Below, piece by piece: positions 35,716-48,835 of a DNA stretch of 64,000 bases (positions are counted from its first letter, which is position 1; every line of letters starts with the position of its first letter). Below the pieces are notes generated by a model, which did not search any database, was not told where the DNA came from, and worked only from the letters and a program-made list of their open reading frames with translations. Position numbers and translations under genes: made by a program. The stretch is taken from positions 10,798,663-10,862,662 of the forward strand of contig OW388298.1 in NCBI GenBank assembly GCA_936450465.1, written 5' to 3'. The stretch comes from Gibbula magus (Eukaryota; Mollusca; Gastropoda; Trochida; Trochidae).

Positions 35716-37739
35716 CTCTTAGTTGGAGATTTTGTTATCGAACGATATACACTAAATAATATAAGCATGTATCCTCAAAAAGGGGTTTTGGAAGAAGTCA
35801 TTCCTCGTAAATTCTGATGAATTTCATGATTAAACAAGGAAAGATCATATCAACTTCGTTGTTTCCTGTTGCGGAAATGATGAACGTTTTGAATCAATAA
35901 AAAAAATAAAGTTTTTTTAGAAATCTCCATATGTTCCAAATATAACATTTAACCTTTTTTAAATGTTCATATAGGAATACCTCGACACAAGAAATTGTGC
36001 ATAAATAAATTATAGAAGAAAAAAAACAAAAATAGAAAAGAATAGAATAGAACCAAGAAGGAACGGGTTGATATGATTAACATCTTAAACTGCAATAACT
36101 TGTTTCTCTTTCATTTAATTAACTTATTATTGTCTCTTAAAGAAAACATTAAAAAATTCATTCGATATGTTATTCGTCAGGCTTTATATTATATTATTCA
36201 ATGTTAATAACTTGCATCTTGACATTTTCTAGCATTTTTCAACACAAGATGTCAGCTCTCTAAAGCTTTGACGCCTTGAGATGAAGCCGAATCGTGCTGT
36301 GGAACCAGTGAAGAGGACTTTTTAAGCTATTAATTCTTTTAAAATGTATATACATTTTTTATTAAAATAATTGTATGATCCGTGTTTTCAATCTCTCTAT
36401 CAAATCTATCTCGCACACTTACACTTTTCAACTACCAAGCACAACACCTTCATAGACTTAGATGCTTGTAATCAGTTGTCATTCTTTTGGAAGTGACAAA
36501 TTGTGAATGATAAAACTTCAACGTAGCTAATTGGAACGTCTGTTTAGCATTAGCAATACTATTTTTGGATATAAATAACACCATTTTAAACATTACTGAG
36601 TGTTGTTTATTCCTGTTGTTATTTTTCAAAAACATTTACCCGGTTGACTAACGTACTAATAACATTTCTTTGAGAAAAGTCAAAACTTATTTAAAATATT
36701 GGTAAATTTAATGTTATGTTAAGCTTGCAGTAAAAGGTCGTACAAAACTGTGTAATGATTGCAGAGTATCACCTTTCTTAAGTTTCCAACCACAAATGTC
36801 CATTCTAACGAGTAAAGCAAAGTTGTAAAATGTAGTGTGTATATCACTTGTTGTATATAAGTTTAGTTGATATTGGTGCTGGAGAGAATAATAATCCTGG
36901 TGGTGTGTACAGCAAAGTTGTTGGTCATAACGAAATAGATATCAGTTCAAATTGTTTGAATCAGAGCAAATGTTAATACAATGTTTGTGTTCTCTTTTTT
37001 AAATAGTTGATGTTGGTGCTAGAGATAATAAGTTTGACAATTGAACTGGAACCACCGTTGAGGAATATATTCAGGGAAGATAATATCAAAGTGAATATCT
37101 TAAAACAAGAAAAATACCCCTGGAGATTTTGGAGGTAGGAACAGCAACGCAAGTTATTTCAACGTCAAAGTTGCATTTAGAGGTTCTACGTTCCAAATAA
37201 AGGTGGATTTATTAGAAATACGTTATCTCATTCTTCATTCATCGTTCTTTCATATTCATTATTCATATTCATTATTCATTATAACCTTAGGCTATGTGTA
37301 TAGTGCCCATGAGTTTATTGCAGGTAAGGTACATTCGTACACGTAAAGTTAATACACAAACCTCCTACTAGTTGTCCAACATTTACCTAATCTGTATGAT
37401 GTATAGATTATAGTACAATATATATATTACAAGATACCTTGTTAAACTAAAAAATCAAAACAATATCAACAACAATATGTATTCTTTTCATGTATAGCTT
37501 TAAGATCTTAATCAAACAACAAAATACTAAACTGCTTTATCACCATAAACATGAGCGTGTAACGGTTAGAAAAAACGTTAGAAAGACATATATGGCTTTA
37601 AACCCTGCCCTTTAACTTTTTATATAGTATAGATTTAGATGTCAAACAATATACACTGAATATATATGCATGCATTCTCACAACATGTTTTCTAAACGAG
37701 AAAGTCGCTCTGGTATACCCTATCCTATAACCTTTTATC

Positions 37740-37982
37740 TAAAGGCATATTTGTCTATCTAATGCTATTACTTTACGATACACGTCCCTATGTCAGCATA
37801 TACATTATCTGTCTTTCTAATGCTATTTCTACACGATACACGTCCCTATGTCAGCATACACATTATCTGTCTTTCTAATGCTATTTCTACACGATACGCG
37901 TCCCTATGTCAGCATACACATTATCTGTCTTTCTAATGCTATTTCTACACGATACACGTCCCTATGTCAGCATACATACAGC
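37740..37982. repeat. 58-bp minisatellite, about four units, end of duplication copy 1
   Basis: About four units of the CTGTCTTTCTAATGCTATT / ACACGATACACGTCCCTATG type. This is the positional equivalent of the 78-unit array at the end of copy 2. Confidence 0.93.
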
Positions 37983-37984
37983 AT

Positions 37985-40900
37985 TGTCATTGGTATACGT
38001 ATTACCGACCCAGGTTTGCACATTCCAATCCCAGATCCTTGCAATTAACCGGGCTCTAGTCAGTCTTACGACCCTCTCAGCCACATCATTTCCCGAATAC
38101 ATACAGAGCTTTGCAGATGCACCTCAATATACATCGACTTGTCCAGCCAATACAGATCAATAAAGCGGTGGTGTGAGTATGCAGCAGTTCTGGGCAAGAA
38201 GTAAAACATGTCAAAAGTTTGTAAACAGATGACCAAAGATACCCGATGTTCGACACATGCACCAGGGATGACGGCCCATGTCATCAGCCACACCTGTCAT
38301 TGGTATACATATGTCATTAGCCCATCTTGTCATTGGTATATGTATGTCATTAGCCCATCGTGTCATTGGTATACATATGTCATTGCATCCGGTCTTTGGT
38401 TTATGTCATTGCATTTTGTAGAACCATTTGTGCTGTTGACATTTTAGAAACGGAATGTTTCGTTACTATGGTTACAAGTGTATCAAATGAATATGATTAG
38501 ATTGGAATTATTGTTCGCCATTAGAAAAATATTTCAAGGGTTGAGTTAACCAAATTATAAAGAAAGAGTCTCTTTTGTACATTGAATTCTAGATACTGTT
38601 CATATCAACTATTTTTTCATTTTAGGATGTGGATAGTTGCTCTTTGCAAGTGGCGTTATTATCATTGTTTAAGACAACAAAAAGAAAATGTGATTGATTT
38701 ATACAACTTCTTTGTTTATTAGCAAATCATAAGCAGGATAATACATATTAATATAAACCATGGTCTTCATAATCACATTGTATGGATGTCCTGCTAGTTG
38801 CTAGATTGGTGGATCTTCTCACTGTACCTTTATTGTATACTTTTCGGATTGACATTTACCAATTATTCAAAAGTGACAGTCCTGAACTTGGTGTTAAATT
38901 GTTGATGTTTTGTTGCGAGTTTCAGTTTTGTTGTCTTCAATTCTCTAATTATGTTGGGAATCTTCGATTTTGTAAGTACCTTCAAAGTTTCAATGGGGGA
39001 TCTTTTCAAGTCTGACATGTAACGTTTCGTTATTACTCTCCTTAATATCTGAACATTGCTCCCCTTGTCACCTGGTGTTGTCCTGGATGAATTCACGCAC
39101 CTGCACATGATGGCGGTGTGGGAGTGTTCTGTTACAGCTGCCAGGTCCCAGAGTCCAGTGTTGCAGGATATGACACATTCAAGTCTACTTCTTACCTCAA
39201 ACACTGGAGAGTCGTGGAACCAGGAAACAGAGTTGTCGCCCTTCCACAGTGAAGTCTTTGCTTCAGTCATAGTAAACAGCATCATGTTCATAAACAGTTT
39301 CATTGCGTTTTGTGTTGCAGTCTTTTTATATTAAAAAAATTAAATTTTGTTTACGTAACTAGGTTACTGTTTATATTTACAAATGATATCCAGGAATTCT
39401 ATGTAAACCTCAATATTCTTTGTCCCGATGTACAGCGAGCTACACAACACACAAGTACGTAAATGAAGCAGTGAAGATAATATTTCTGTTTATGGAGACA
39501 ATTACTTTTTACATCCTATTTTTAAACTATCATCTTCATCTCATCACTGTTGTTATCTCCGTCGATTATCTGTTTCGTGTTATGCATCAAAGGAGAAAAT
39601 ATTTGTCTTTTTGTCAACATACTTGCAACTTTCTATTCTTAAAGATAAGATTTCCATGTTGATGCAACTTTCCATAGCCGTTCCGTGTCATCATTTCTGC
39701 CTATTATTAGTTTCCATTACAATAATCTTTTCAAATATTAATCTAACTCTAACTTTGATTCGAAAACATATTTCTGCAAAACAATTTTATAAACGGAAAA
39801 GCTTGTTTGTTTATTGAACAAAGTCTTCAAATGTTCAATTATTACCTTACCATATTTTAAATGTTCATATAGGAATACTCAACAAAAATATTTAGAGAAA
39901 GACTGTGCCTTAGTAATTTAAAGAAAACCAAAAAGCTTTATTTGCTTCATTTAACTTTAACTTTAACTGCAATAAAGAAGTTGCAAAATCTAAGAACTCG
40001 ATTTAAAACTTATAATAGTCCCTTAAAATATATATATAACAAGATAGATATAAATATATATATAACTTTTTATATATAACGTGGGTCTGTTACTCTTCAG
40101 GCTATATACAATACTTTTATATTTTTTAGTTTAAACATTTGCATGTTCATATGTTCGAGCATATTTCAAGTCTTCCTTTAACAGTTCACTTTTACTGTAC
40201 TCAAGATTTCAGCTCTCTAAAGCTGTTGGTTGTTGAGAAGACGTCGAAATCAATAATTAGCCCAATTAGTTATTTTACAACGTTGCAATTCATAGTCCCC
40301 ATTGGGCCATTGATAAAGTTACCTTTTCAAAGACTTCCACGTATCTTGAGGCAGTGTAACTTGAAAAGAGTGGGAGGTTGGAAAGTTCAGGGCCTAATGT
40401 GATCACAGACAGACGGATGGATGGACGTCGGACACCAGTATATACATTTTTTTATAATTTTATGATCCGTGTTTTCAATCTTTCTATCAAATGATCCGGG
40501 TAGCGTTTACATCACTTGTTGTATATAAGTTGATGAACATAACAAAATAGATATCAGTTCATATTGTTTCAATCAGAGCTAATGTAAATTAAAAGTTTCG
40601 TGTTGTCTGATTTAAATAGTTGATATTGGCAAGAGAGAATAATTTTACATCGAGCAACGTATTCAGCGAAGAAAATATCAAACTGAATATCTTAAAACAA
40701 AAAAAATACTCTTGTTGATTTTGGAGGTAGGAAGAGCAACGCAAGTCATTTCAACGTCAAAGTTGCATTTAGAGGTTCAACGTTTCAAAGAATGGTGGAT
40801 TTATTAGAAATACGTTATCTCATTCTTCATTAGTCATTCTTTCATATGAATCATTTCAATCTTAGGATATGTTTATAGTGCTCATGAGTTTATGGCAGCT

Positions 40901-43560
40901 AATGTTCATTCGTACATGTTAAGTTAATACACATATCTCCTACTAGTTGTGCAACATCTACCTAATCTATATGATGTATATATTACAGTACAGTATGGTG
41001 TAGAAGTTTATTTCATTTATCATCGAAATGATGATTTTTAGATATCTTCTTAAACTAAAAAAGCATACAACAATAGTAACAAAATATGTTTTTCTTTTTC
41101 ATGTATAGCTTTAAAATCTAAATCATACAACAAAAAAACTAAATTGCTTTATCACCATAAACATGGGCGTCCAACGGTTAGAAAAAGCGTTAGAACGACA
41201 TATATGGCTTTAAACCCTGTCGTTTATCCTTTTAAGTAGTATGGGGTGGGCAATAGGCAAATATACCTTCCTAACGCTATATCTAAGAGATGGACACTCC
41301 TGTGTCATCTTATACGTGTATTTTTTAAACCGTAAATTGGAGATTTAGTTGTCGAACAATATACACTGAATATATATGCATGCATTCTCAAAACATGTTT
41401 TCTAAACATGAAAGTCTCTCTGGTATACCCTATCCTATAACCTTTTATCTATAGGCATATTTGTCTTTCTAATGTTATTTTTTTACACGATACACGTCCT
41501 TATGTCAGCATACACATTATCTGTCTTTCCGCTCTTAGTTGGAGATTTTGTTATCGAACGATATACACTAAATAATATAAGCATGTATCCTCAAAAAGGG
41601 GTTTTTGAAGAAGTCATTCCTCGTAAATTCCGATGAATTTCATGATAAAACAAGGAAAGATCACATCAACTTCGTTGTTTCCTGTTGCGGAAATGATGAA
41701 AGTTTTGAATCAATAAAAAAAATTAAAGTTTTTTTTAGAAATCTCCATATGTTCCAAATATAACATTTAACCTTTTTTAAATGTTCATATAAGAATGCCT
41801 CGACACAAGAAATTGTGCATAAAAGAATTATAGAAGAAAAAAAACGAAAATAGAAAAGAATAGAATAGAACCAAGAAGGAACAGGTTGATATGATTTACA
41901 TCTTAAACTGCAATAACTTGTTTCTCTTTCATTTAATTAACTATATTGTCTCTTCAAGAAAACATTAAAATATTCATTCGATATGTTATTCGTCAGGCTT
42001 TATATTATATTATTCAATGTTAATAACTTGCATCTTGACATTTTCTAGCATTTTTCAACACAAGATGTCAGCTCTCTAAAGCTTTGACGCCTTGAGATGA
42101 AGCCGAATCTTGCTGTGGAACCAGTGAAGAGGACTTTTTAAGCTATTAATTCTTTTAAAATGTATATACATTTTTTATTAAAATAATTGTATGATCCGTG
42201 TTTTCAATCTTTCTATCAAACCTATCTCGCACACTAACACTTTTCAACTACCAAGCACAACACCTTCATAGACTTATATGCTTGTAATAAGTTGTCATTC
42301 TTTTGGAAGTGACAAAATGTGAATGATAAAACTTCACCGTAGCTAATTGGAACGTCTGTTTAGCATTAGCAATACTATTTGTGGATATAAATAACACCAT
42401 TCTAAACATTACTGAGTGTTGTTTATTCCTGTTGTTATTTTTCAAAAATATGTACCCGGTTGACTAACATACTAATAACATTTCTTTGAGAAAAGTCAAA
42501 ACTCGTTTAAAATATTGGTACATTTAATGTTATGTTAAGCTTGCAGTAAAAGGTCGTACAAAACTGTGTAATGATTGCAGAGTATCACCTTTCTTAAGTT
42601 TCCAACCACAAATGTCCATTCTAACGAGTAAAGCAAAGTTGTAAAATGTAGTGTGTATATCACTTGTTGTATATAAGTTTAAGTTGATATTGGTGCTGGA
42701 GAGAATAATAATCCTGGTGGTGTGTACATCAAAGTTGTTGGTCATAACGAAATAGATATTAGTTCAAATTGTTTGAATCAGAGCAAATGCTAATACAATG
42801 TTTGTGTTCTCTTTTTTAAATAGTTGATATTGGTGCTAGAGAGAATAAGTTTTACAATTGAACTGGAACCGCCGTTGAGGAATATATTCAGGGAAGATAA
42901 TATCAAAGTGAATATCTTAAAACAAGAAAAATACCCCTGGAGATTTTGGAGGTAGGAACAGCAACGCAAGTTATTTCAACGTCAAAGTTGCATTTAGAGG
43001 TTCTACGTTCCAAATAAAGGTGGATTTATTAGAAATACGTTATCTCATTCTTCATTCATCGTTCTTTCATATTCATTATTCATATTCATTATTCATTATA
43101 ACCTTAGGCTATGTGTATAGTGCCCATGAGTTTATTGCAGGTAAGGTACATTCGTACACGTAAAGTTAATACACAAACCTCCTACTAGTTGTCCAACATT
43201 TACCTAATCTGTATGATGTATAGATTATAGTACAATATATATATTACAAGATACCTTGTTAAACTAAAAAATCAAAACAATAGTAACAACAATATGTATT
43301 CTTTTCATGTATAGCTTTAAGATCTAAATCAAACAAAAAAAATACTAAACTGCTTTATCACCATAAGCATGAGCGTGTAACGGTTAGAAAAAGCATAAGA
43401 AAGACATATATGGCTTTAAACCCTGCCCTTTAACTTTTTATATAGTATGGATTTAGTTGTCAAACAATATACACTGAATATATATGCATGCATTCTCAAA
43501 ACATGTTTTCTAAACGAGAAAGTCGCTCTGGTATACCCTATCCTATAACCTTTTATCTAT
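37985..43560. repeat. segmental tandem duplication, copy 2
   Basis: Begins with the CATTGGTATACGTATTACCG segment equivalent to 32346 and follows copy 1 throughout. It retains 222 bp at 38651-38872 that are missing in copy 1 and is therefore the less damaged copy. Apart from the minus-strand exon at 38863-39303, no gene was seen. The plus-strand frames here (for example 39420-39662) contain frameshifts relative to copy 1. Confidence 0.93.
38863..39303 (-). CDS. apple/PAN-like secreted protein exon, copy 2
   Basis: This 146-residue open frame starts with a hydrophobic segment (MKLFMNMMLFTM). The LWKGDNS motif follows, then cysteines in LECVISC and AIMCRC spaced as in an apple/PAN-like fold, then a basic tail (DLKRSPIETLKVLTKSK) ending in a natural stop. 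The N-terminal 75 residues resemble residues 20-97 of the gene at 48836-50572. It lacks the long linker and C-terminal region of that gene, so it may be a short secreted relative or the first exon of an interrupted gene. Nothing in the neighbourhood decides between these. Confidence 0.55.
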   Translation of the reverse strand: MKLFMNMMLFTMTEAKTSLWKGDNSVSWFHDSPVFEVRSRLECVISCNTGLWDLAAVTEHSHTAIMCRCVNSSRTTPGDKGSNVQILRRVITKRYMSDLKRSPIETLKVLTKSKIPNIIRELKTTKLKLATKHQQFNTKFRTVTFE

Positions 43561-46500
43561 AGGCATATTTGTCTTTCTAATGATATTTCTACACGATACA
43601 CGTCCTTATGTCAGCATTCACATTATCTGTCTTTCTAATGTTATTTCTACACGATGCACGTCCCTATGTCAGCATACACATTATCTGTCTTTCTAATGCT
43701 ATTTCTACACGATACACGTACCTTATCAGCACTCACATTATATGTCTTTCTAATGCTATTACTACACGATACACGTCCCTTATCAGCATACACATTATCT
43801 GTCTTTCTAATGCTATTACTTTACGATACACGTCCCTATGTCAGCATACACAATATCTGTCTTTCTAATGCTATTACTTTACGATACACGTCCCTATGTC
43901 AGCAAACACAATATCTGTCTTTCTAATGCTATTTCTACACGATACACGTCCCTTATCAGCATACACATTATCTGTCTTTCTAATGCTATTTCTACACGAT
44001 ACACGTCCCTATGTCAGCATACACATTATCTGTCTTTCTAATGCTATTTCTACACGATACACGTCCCTATGTCAGCATACACAATATCTGTCTGTCTAAT
44101 GCTATTTCTACACGATACACGTCCATATGTCAGCATATACAATATCTGTCTGTCTAATGCTATTTCTACACGATACACGTCCCTTATCAGCACACACATT
44201 ATCTGTCTTTCTAATGCTATTTCTACACGATACACGTCCCTTATCAGCACACACATTATATGTCTTTCTAATGCTATTACTACACGATACACGTCCCTTA
44301 TCAGCATACACATTATCTGTCTTTCTAATGCTATTACTTTACGATACACGTCCCTATGTCAGCATACACATTATCTGTCTTTCTAATGCTATTTCTACAC
44401 GATACACGTCCCTATGTCAGCATACACATTATCTGTCTTTCTAATGCTATTTCTACACGATACACGTCCCTATGTCAGCATACACATTATCTGTCTTTCT
44501 AATGCTATTTCTACACGATACACGTCCCTATGTCAGCATACACATTAGCTGTCTTTCTAATGTTATTTCTACACGATACACGTCCCTATGTCAGCATACA
44601 CATTATCTGTCTTTCTAATGCTATTTCTACACGATACACGTCCCTATGTCAGCATACACTTTATTTGTCTTTCTAATGCTATTTCTACACGATACACGTC
44701 CCTAAGTCAGCATACACATTATCTGTCTTTCTAATGTTATTTCTACACGATACACGTCCCTATGTCAGCATACACATTATCTGTCTTTCTAATGCTATTT
44801 CTACACGATACACGTCCCTATGTCAGCATACACAATATCTGTCTTTCTAATGCTATTTCTACACGATACACGTCCCTATGTCAGCATGCACAATATCTGT
44901 CTTTCTAATGCTATTTCTACACGATACACGTCCCTATGTCAGCATACACATTATCTGTCTTTATAATGCTATTTCTACACGATACACGTCCCTATGTCAG
45001 CATACACATTATCTGTCTTTCTAATGCTATTTCTACACGATACACGTCCCTATGTCAGCATACACATTATCTGTCTTTCTAATGCTATTTCTACACGATA
45101 CACGTCCCTATGTCAGCATACACAATATCTGTCTTTCTAATGCTATTTCTACACGATACACGTCCCTGTGTCAGCATACACATTATCTGTCTTTCTAATG
45201 CTATTTCTACACGATACACGTCCCTATGTCAGCATACACAATATCTGTCTTTCTAATGCTATTTCTACACGATACACGTCCCTATGTCAGCATACACATT
45301 ATCTGACTTTATAATGCTATTTCTACACGATGCACGTCCCTATGTCAGCATGCACATTATCTGTCTTTCTAATGCTATTACTTTACGATACACGTCCCTA
45401 TGTCAGCATACACATTATCTGTCTTTCTAATGCTATTTCTACACGATACACGTCCCTATGTCAGCATACACATTATCTGTCTTTCTAATGCTATTTCTAC
45501 ACGATACACGTCCCTATGTCAGCATACACATTATCTGTCTTTCTAATGCTATTTCTACACGATACACGTCCCTATGTCAGCATACGCATTAGCTGTCTTT
45601 CTAATGTTATTTCTACACGATACACGTCCCTATGTCAGCATACACATTATCTGTCTTTCTAATGCTATTTCTACACGATACACGTCCCTATGTCAGCATA
45701 CACTTTATTTGTCTTTCTAATGCTATTTCTACACGATACACGTCCCTAAGTCAGCATACACATTATCTGTCTTTCTAATGTTATTTCTACACGATACACG
45801 TCCCTATGTCAGCATACACATTATCTGTCTTTCTAATGCTATTTCTACACGATACACGTCCCTATGTCAGCATACACAATATCTGTCTTTCTAATGCTAT
45901 TTCTACACGATACACGTCCCTATGTCAACATGCACAATATCTGTCTTTCTAATGCTATTTCTACACGATACACGTCCCTATGTCAGCATACACATTATCT
46001 GTCTTTCTAATGCTATTTCTACACGATACACGTCCCTATGTCAGCATACACATTATCTGTCTTTCTAATGCTATTTCTACACGATACACGTCCCTATGTC
46101 AGCATACACATTATCTGTCTTTCTAATGCTATTTCTACACGATACACGTCCCTATGTCAGCATACACAATATCTGTCTTTCTAATGCTATTTCTACACGA
46201 TACACGTCCCTGTGTCAGCATACACATTATCTGTCTTTCTAATGCTATTTCTACACGATACACGTCCCTATGTCAGCATACACAATATCTGTCTTTCTAA
46301 TGCTATTTCTACACGATACACGTCCCTGTGTCAGCATACACATTATCTGTCTTTCTAATGCTATTTCTACACGATACACGTCCCTATGTCAGCATACACA
46401 ATATCTGTCTTTCTAATGCTATTTCTACACGATACACGTCCCTATGTCAGCATACACATTATCTGTCTTTATAATGCTATTTCTACACGATACACGTCCC

Positions 46501-48065
46501 TATGTCAGCATACGCATTATCTGTCTTTATAATGCTATTTCTACACGATACACGTCCCTATGTCAGCATACGCATTATCTGTCTTTATAATGCTATTTCT
46601 ACACGATACACGTCCCTATGTCAGCATACACAATATCTGTCTTTCTAATGCTATTTCTACACGATACACGTCCCTATGTCAGCATACACAATATCTGTCT
46701 TTCTAATGCTATTTCTACACGATACACGTCCCTATGTCAGCATACACAATATCTGTCTTTCTAATGCTATTTCTACACGATACACGTCCCTATGTCAGCA
46801 TACACATTATCTGTCTTTCTAATGCTATTTCTACACGATACACGTCCCTATGTCAGCATACACATTATCTGTCTTTCTAATGCTATTTCTACACGATACA
46901 CGTCCCTATGTCAGCATACACAATATCTGTCTTTCTAATGCAACTTCTACACGATACACGTCCCTATGTCAGCATACACATTATCTGCCTTTCTAATGCT
47001 ATTTCTACACGATACACGTCCCTATGTCAGCATACACATTATCTGTCTTTCTAATGCTATTTCTACACGATACACGTCCCTATGTCAGCATACACATTAT
47101 CTGTCTTTCTAATGCTATTTCTACACGATACACGTCCCTATGTCAGCATACACATTATCTGCCTTTCTAATGCTATTTCTACACGATACACGTCCCTATG
47201 TCAGCATACACATTATCTGTCTTTCTAATGCTATTTCTACACGATACACGTCCCTATGTCAGCATACACATTATCTGTCTTTCTAATGCAACTTCTACAC
47301 GATACACGTCCCTATGTCAGCATACACAATATCTGTCTTTCTAATGCTATTTCTACACGATACACGTCCCTGTGTCAGCATGTACACATTATCTGTCTTT
47401 CTAATGCTATTTCTTCACGATACACGTCCCTATGTCAGCAAACACAATATCTGTCTTTCTAATGTTATTTCTACACGATACACGTCCCTATGTCAGCATA
47501 CACATTATCTGTCTTTCTAATGCTATTTCTACACGATACACGTCCCTATGTCAGCAAACACAATATCTGTCTTTCTAATGTTATTTCTACACGATACACG
47601 TCCCTATGTCAGCATACACATTATATGTCTTTCTAATGCTATTTCTACACGATACACGTCCCTATGTCAGCATACACAATATCTGTCTTTCTAATGCTTT
47701 TTCTACACGATACACGTCCCTATGTCAGCATACGCATTATCTGTCTTTCTAATGCTATTTCTACACGATACACGTCCCCATGTCAGCATACACATTATCT
47801 GTCTTTATAATGCTATTTCTACACGATACACGTCCCTATGTCAGCATACACATTATCTGTCTTTCTAATGCTATTTCTACACGATACACGTCCCTATGTC
47901 AGCATACACAATATCTGTCTTTCTAATGCTATTTCTACACGATACACGTCCCTGTGTCAGCATACACATTATCTGTCTTTCTAATGCTATTTCTACACGA
48001 TACACGTCCCTATGTCAGCATGCACATTATCTGTCTTTCTAATGATATTTCTACACGATACACAT
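43561..48065. repeat. 58-bp minisatellite, about 78 units, end of duplication copy 2
   Basis: The unit contains CTGTCTTTCTAATGCTATT, ACACGATACACGTCCCTATG and TCAGCATACACATTAT. Most units are identical or differ by one base. Marker variants (CATTAGCTGTC, CACTTTATTTGTC, CCTAAGTCAG) recur in the same order with an offset of 1044 bp (for example CTAAGTCAG at about 44703 and 45747), equal to 18 units. This shows block duplication inside the array. Units near 43610-44350 are more variable, including CCCTTATCAGCA forms two bases shorter. Open frames here are shadows of the repeat. Confidence 0.97.
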
Positions 48066-48835
48066 CCCTCTGTTGTTTTTCGCTTGAAAAGAGTAATCTC
48101 ATACCGTGTCCCTGCTTCTTAACCAATGAAAACTCATCTTTAATTGACTATGTGGACCGGGTGACTTCAACAATCTTGGCATTTTACTCTGAAGAATCTT
48201 GCTCATTAGCATATGTCATTCGAATATGTCTGATGTAAATAACGCAAATGAACTGTTTTTGGTATTTGTGTCTGATTTGGTCTTCTTTATTTATAAGTAT
48301 GTTTATGATCAATAGTTTTCACAAAATCAAATATTTCGAGGAAAACACAGAAAACACAGGAACACGAGAAAACGTTGGCCTTGCGTTTATTTTATCATTA
48401 TGACGTGTCATTGGCAAATGTCACTTTTACAACGGCGTCGCTGATTGCACAACTAGATTCAATTCCAACCAATCAGGACACTCCCTTTCCGCTCCCGATT
48501 TCAAGTGTAAATCAACAGAGGGTAGGATCGGAAATCTGAAGGGAGTAACCTCTGTGGGAAGAGAATAGGAAATAACTAGATTAATAATAAATTTGTTTTA
48601 TCAGATATTCTGTCAAGATGAAGGGAAGTAGTAAATGACATTTCCCTAGCCAGGGAAGCATTTTCGCATTTAGCGGCATAGTGTTATGTGGCATATTCTG
48701 TTAATTCGGTTATCGAGCTAACCTCTCCTTGATTTGACTGTAATCAAGACTATTTATGTGTTTATTTGTCAACCAATCTGTTATTCATTGACGCAGAGGT
48801 TGGGAGTTTTTTTTATTGGCAGATACACAGTGACT
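48066..48835. promoter_or_regulatory. 5' flank of the 48.8-kb gene, partly conserved in its inverted copy
   Basis: The segment at about 48584-48733 (ATATTCTGTCAAGATGAAGG through CTGTAATCAAGACTATT) is conserved in inverted order at about 56320-56170 beside the broken paralog. The duplication therefore included upstream DNA. No TATA box was found. A CCAATCAGG element lies at about 48467-48476. An upstream in-frame ATG at 48734 is also preserved in the paralog, but the ATG at 48836 gives a much better signal peptide. Confidence 0.45.

Larger units (their letters stand above)
32346..37984. repeat. segmental tandem duplication, copy 1 (~5.6 kb)
   Basis: Nearly collinear and highly similar to 37985-43620. 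Examples: the frame at 34265-34528 recurs at 40139-40402 with one residue changed, and the apple-like exon recurs with an offset of about 5875. This copy has lost about 222 bp at 33000 that copy 2 retains at 38651-38872. Within each copy there is also an older internal duplication: about 34670-35570 resembles 36840-37740 more distantly. Confidence 0.93.

Noticed and set aside
43561..48065. Possible CRISPR-like or coding repeat in the 58-bp array
   Set aside because: The whole 58-bp unit is conserved, leaving no variable spacer, and the frames are short and shift with unit-length changes.
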